Positions 61,785 through 64,000 of a stretch of 64,000 nt of DNA are shown here, in pieces (positions within the stretch are counted from its first letter, which is position 1; each line of letters starts with the position of its first letter). Source of the stretch: Chitinophaga sp. sic0106. Lineage in GTDB: Bacteria > Bacteroidota > Bacteroidia > Chitinophagales > Chitinophagaceae. The position numbers were made by a program, and so were the translations under genes. The notes under the pieces are model-generated. The model made no database searches, was not told the DNA's origin, and saw only the letters and a list, made by a program, of their open reading frames with translations. The DNA lies in contig NZ_JAHUWJ010000004.1 of assembly GCF_019219075.1 (NCBI RefSeq), positions 1-64,000 on the forward strand, given 5' to 3'.

Positions 61785-62966
61785 ATGTTCAGAAGAATTT
61801 TTGCTGCGGCTATATTGACAGGAACGGTTATCAGTGTAAAAGCCCAACAGGACTCTGTTGGCAAACGGGAGCGCCCGTTATTCGGCACCCAGGATACGGT
61901 ATTGCGTAAACGAAGTTTCTTTCCGCTTCCCGTCCTGGGATACTCCCAGGAAAAAGGACTGGAAATAGGAGCGGCTATGCTGTATTCGTTTTATACGGAT
62001 AATAAAAATCCGCACCCGCAAACGCGTAATTCCACCATCAACCTGATTCCCAGTATCACCACGGAAAATCAGTACAAAATAGATCTCAAGACAAATATCT
62101 GGACAAGGGCCAATCTGTGGCATTTTAAAAGCAACTTCCGGTACCATGATTTCCCTATGTATTTTTATGGTTTGGGAGATACTACCCATGCATCGGACAA
62201 GTCCCTGTTAAATAACACCCGTTACAAGTTCCAGGTAGAAGCGGAGCGCCGCTTAAGCGGTAATTTTTACGTAGGGGCTACGGCGTTATACCAAAATGAT
62301 ACCTACAGCAGCGAAGATCATAAAGGGATCTACGAAACGATGCCTTTGATCGGCAAAACAGGCGGTCATGTTACTTTCCTCGGGCTTACCGGCATATTCG
62401 ACAACCGCGATAATCAGAACTATACCCGCAAAGGAACCTGGCTCAAACTCAATGTTTCCTTCGCACCTAAATTCCTCAGCTCCGAAGAGCTGACCCGCAT
62501 CGAAGCCCAGGGTACGCAGTTTTTTTCTTTCGGGAAAAAGAGCACCATCGGCTTCAATGGTTATTTCAATACCATCCAGGGCGGTCAGATTCCATTCTAT
62601 CAGCTCTCTGAAATGGGGAACGATATGATCATGCGCGGCTACTATACGGGCAGATACCGGGATCAGAATTACCTCGCCCTGCAAACCGAATACCGCTACC
62701 TGATCGATCCGAAGATGCGTATCAAAATATGGTTTGTAGACCTCCATCCTAAATTTGCACTGGCCGCTTTTGCGGGTACCGGCACGGTATATAAAAACAA
62801 AGATTTTCATTTCGATGGATTTAAGCCCAGCTATGGCGGTGGCATCCGTTGGTTCTATGATGAAAGTTCAAAACTCACCATTCGTATAGACTATGCCGTA
62901 GGGGAGAAGCGCCCCGGCGAAAATCGCCAGAGTGGTTTCTATCTGTCTCTGGCTGAGGCGTTTTGA
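61785..62966 (+). CDS. Omp85/BamA-like outer-membrane barrel protein
   Basis: A 393-residue protein with a signal peptide (MFRRIFAAAILTGTVISVKAQ) and a C-terminal membrane barrel of the bacterial surface antigen (Omp85) type: GLTGIFDNRDNQNYTRKGTWLKLNVSF, RGYYTGRYRDQNYLALQTEYRY and GGGIRWFYDESSKLTIRIDYAVG. No POTRA domains precede the barrel, so it is a short member of unknown substrate rather than BamA itself. The ATG at 61785 is chosen because it starts the signal peptide. It is probably a separate unit from the MFS gene. Confidence 0.88.
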   Translation: MFRRIFAAAILTGTVISVKAQQDSVGKRERPLFGTQDTVLRKRSFFPLPVLGYSQEKGLEIGAAMLYSFYTDNKNPHPQTRNSTINLIPSITTENQYKIDLKTNIWTRANLWHFKSNFRYHDFPMYFYGLGDTTHASDKSLLNNTRYKFQVEAERRLSGNFYVGATALYQNDTYSSEDHKGIYETMPLIGKTGGHVTFLGLTGIFDNRDNQNYTRKGTWLKLNVSFAPKFLSSEELTRIEAQGTQFFSFGKKSTIGFNGYFNTIQGGQIPFYQLSEMGNDMIMRGYYTGRYRDQNYLALQTEYRYLIDPKMRIKIWFVDLHPKFALAAFAGTGTVYKNKDFHFDGFKPSYGGGIRWFYDESSKLTIRIDYAVGEKRPGENRQSGFYLSLAEAF

Positions 62967-63067
62967 TTCGCCAAATTATCAGGATAGGTCGCTTGTTATG
63001 TGCTAACTATTGAGTAACTTTCAATAGACTGCAAACGGAATGCAGTCATAAACAAATCACCAAAACC

Positions 63068-64000
63068 ATGTTTATGATGCGACCCATCCTGTTATCAGCA
63101 ATGGCCCTCATGCTGGCTGCTACTAGTACCCTATATGCGCAGGACAAATCTTCCCGTCCTCCGCATTCTAAGTTTTACCTTAAAGTTGCCGGTGGCTATT
63201 TCTTCAGCATTACGCCCGGGCAGTTTCCTAACGTAGGTCCATACCCGCCACAGGATTTGCATACGGAATATAATCCCGCCAACGCTAATCCGTTTGATAC
63301 CGTGAGCCGCAAGGTGCTGACAGGCTCCTACGGGCAAGGTGTAAGAGGTGGACTCAGCTTCGGGTATAACATCAACAAGTACATCGCCATTGAAGGAACC
63401 TTTAATTATTATCATAGCTCCAAGAACCTGATGACCCGTACACTCACCACCGTAGCAGGGTCCGGACAGGTGTTGGGAAACATAACCTCACACGGTCACG
63501 TAAATGCAATTGATTTTGCGCCCAGCTTTGTGTTCAGTCCCGGCCTGGAAAAAGTGAATCCATATGTGCGATTTGGTGTAGTGGTGCCACTCTGGGGTCG
63601 CCTGTACATAGAAACGGACGCACTGCAAACTTCCAACCCACCGGCCGGCCTGCCGCTGCCTCCGGGCACCCTGGTGAAAACCGTCATCCACCGCGAAGAG
63701 GAAATCAAGCCTAACGTTACCTTTGGTATGCAGGGCGCACTGGGTGTGAGCTTCAATGTATCTTCCCGTTTTGATGTGTTCGTGGAAGCAGAATACCGTA
63801 ACGTACCAGTAAAAAGCAAAAGCAAGGAAGTCACTGAATACAGTGAAACCAATACCGCCATCAACGGCAGCACCGGTGCTGAATTGCAGGTGCTCAGTCA
63901 ACGTGGCCTCGGTGACCTCAGCGTGGCGGAGAAAAATACAGACTACGTTACCACCCTCGACAGAAATTCAAATACTGAAGTCAATAAGCAAGGCACTAAA
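63068..64000 (+). CDS. Outer-membrane beta-barrel protein (3' end outside window)
   Basis: The frame is open from ATG at 63068 to the window end (311 codons), so the C-terminus is missing. A signal peptide is clear (MFMMRPILLSAMALMLAATSTLYAQ). What follows is a transmembrane barrel of the OmpA/porin-like type: FYLKVAGGYFFSI, VRGGLSFGYNINKYIAIEGT, FNYYHSS, APSFVFSPGLEKVNPYVRFG and FGMQGALGVSFNVSSRFDVFVEAEYR, with long polar loops. The specific role is unknown. Confidence 0.85.
   Translation, partial: MFMMRPILLSAMALMLAATSTLYAQDKSSRPPHSKFYLKVAGGYFFSITPGQFPNVGPYPPQDLHTEYNPANANPFDTVSRKVLTGSYGQGVRGGLSFGYNINKYIAIEGTFNYYHSSKNLMTRTLTTVAGSGQVLGNITSHGHVNAIDFAPSFVFSPGLEKVNPYVRFGVVVPLWGRLYIETDALQTSNPPAGLPLPPGTLVKTVIHREEEIKPNVTFGMQGALGVSFNVSSRFDVFVEAEYRNVPVKSKSKEVTEYSETNTAINGSTGAELQVLSQRGLGDLSVAEKNTDYVTTLDRNSNTEVNKQGTK

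Overview
The window looks like chromosomal DNA of a Chitinophaga-like member of the Bacteroidota (Chitinophagaceae). The support is: two giant cell-surface proteins ending in the gliding-motility-type type IX secretion sorting domain, a PorP/SprF partner, SprB and HYR-type repeats, TAnnTTTG promoters with a TTTG box 19 bp upstream, GH29 and GH127 glycosidases, and an RHS protein of the kind common in this family. No plasmid or phage backbone, rRNA or CRISPR array was seen.

Layout. 1-5.0 kb: 3' end of a repeat-rich T9SS adhesin and a small conserved protein. 5.1-11.5 kb: housekeeping genes (ispE, bifunctional nuclease, etfBA, a TPR protein, tilS, a rhomboid protease, rlmH). 11.6-39.7 kb: an accessory region in which five identical tRNA-Arg(ACG) genes, all on the + strand and each with its own promoter and terminator, alternate with cargo: a GH29 fucosidase, a GH127 arabinofuranosidase, a four-domain glycosyltransferase facing a tight five-gene operon of unknown function, a small unrecognised ORF with a broken sixth tRNA copy, and an SH3-like exported protein. 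39.7-51.8 kb: an AraC-type regulator, a LamG/SprB/MBG adhesin with its PorP/SprF partner, an N-terminally cut RHS protein with a putative membrane immunity partner, and an IS1182-family element. 52-64 kb: a methyltransferase, a YeiH-type transporter, a KGG protein, a histone-H1-like protein, an MscS channel, a PLP histidine decarboxylase divergent from an Lrp regulator, an orphan TPR histidine kinase, a TetA-like MFS pump, an Omp85-like barrel and a partial outer-membrane protein.

The most unusual content is (a) the five tRNA-Arg genes, which share a non-canonical A19-U56 pair in place of G19-C56 and four of which share an upstream sequence block, and (b) the minus-strand operon at 20965-37322: a collagen-like protein, an 1109-aa protein, two paralogous HNH-type proteins (one with a degenerate active site) and a 3218-aa beta-rich protein with LysM-like segments. 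No member shows a classical signal peptide and I recognise no described system. The convergent multi-glycosyltransferase could glycosylate the Thr-rich collagen-like product, but that is inference.
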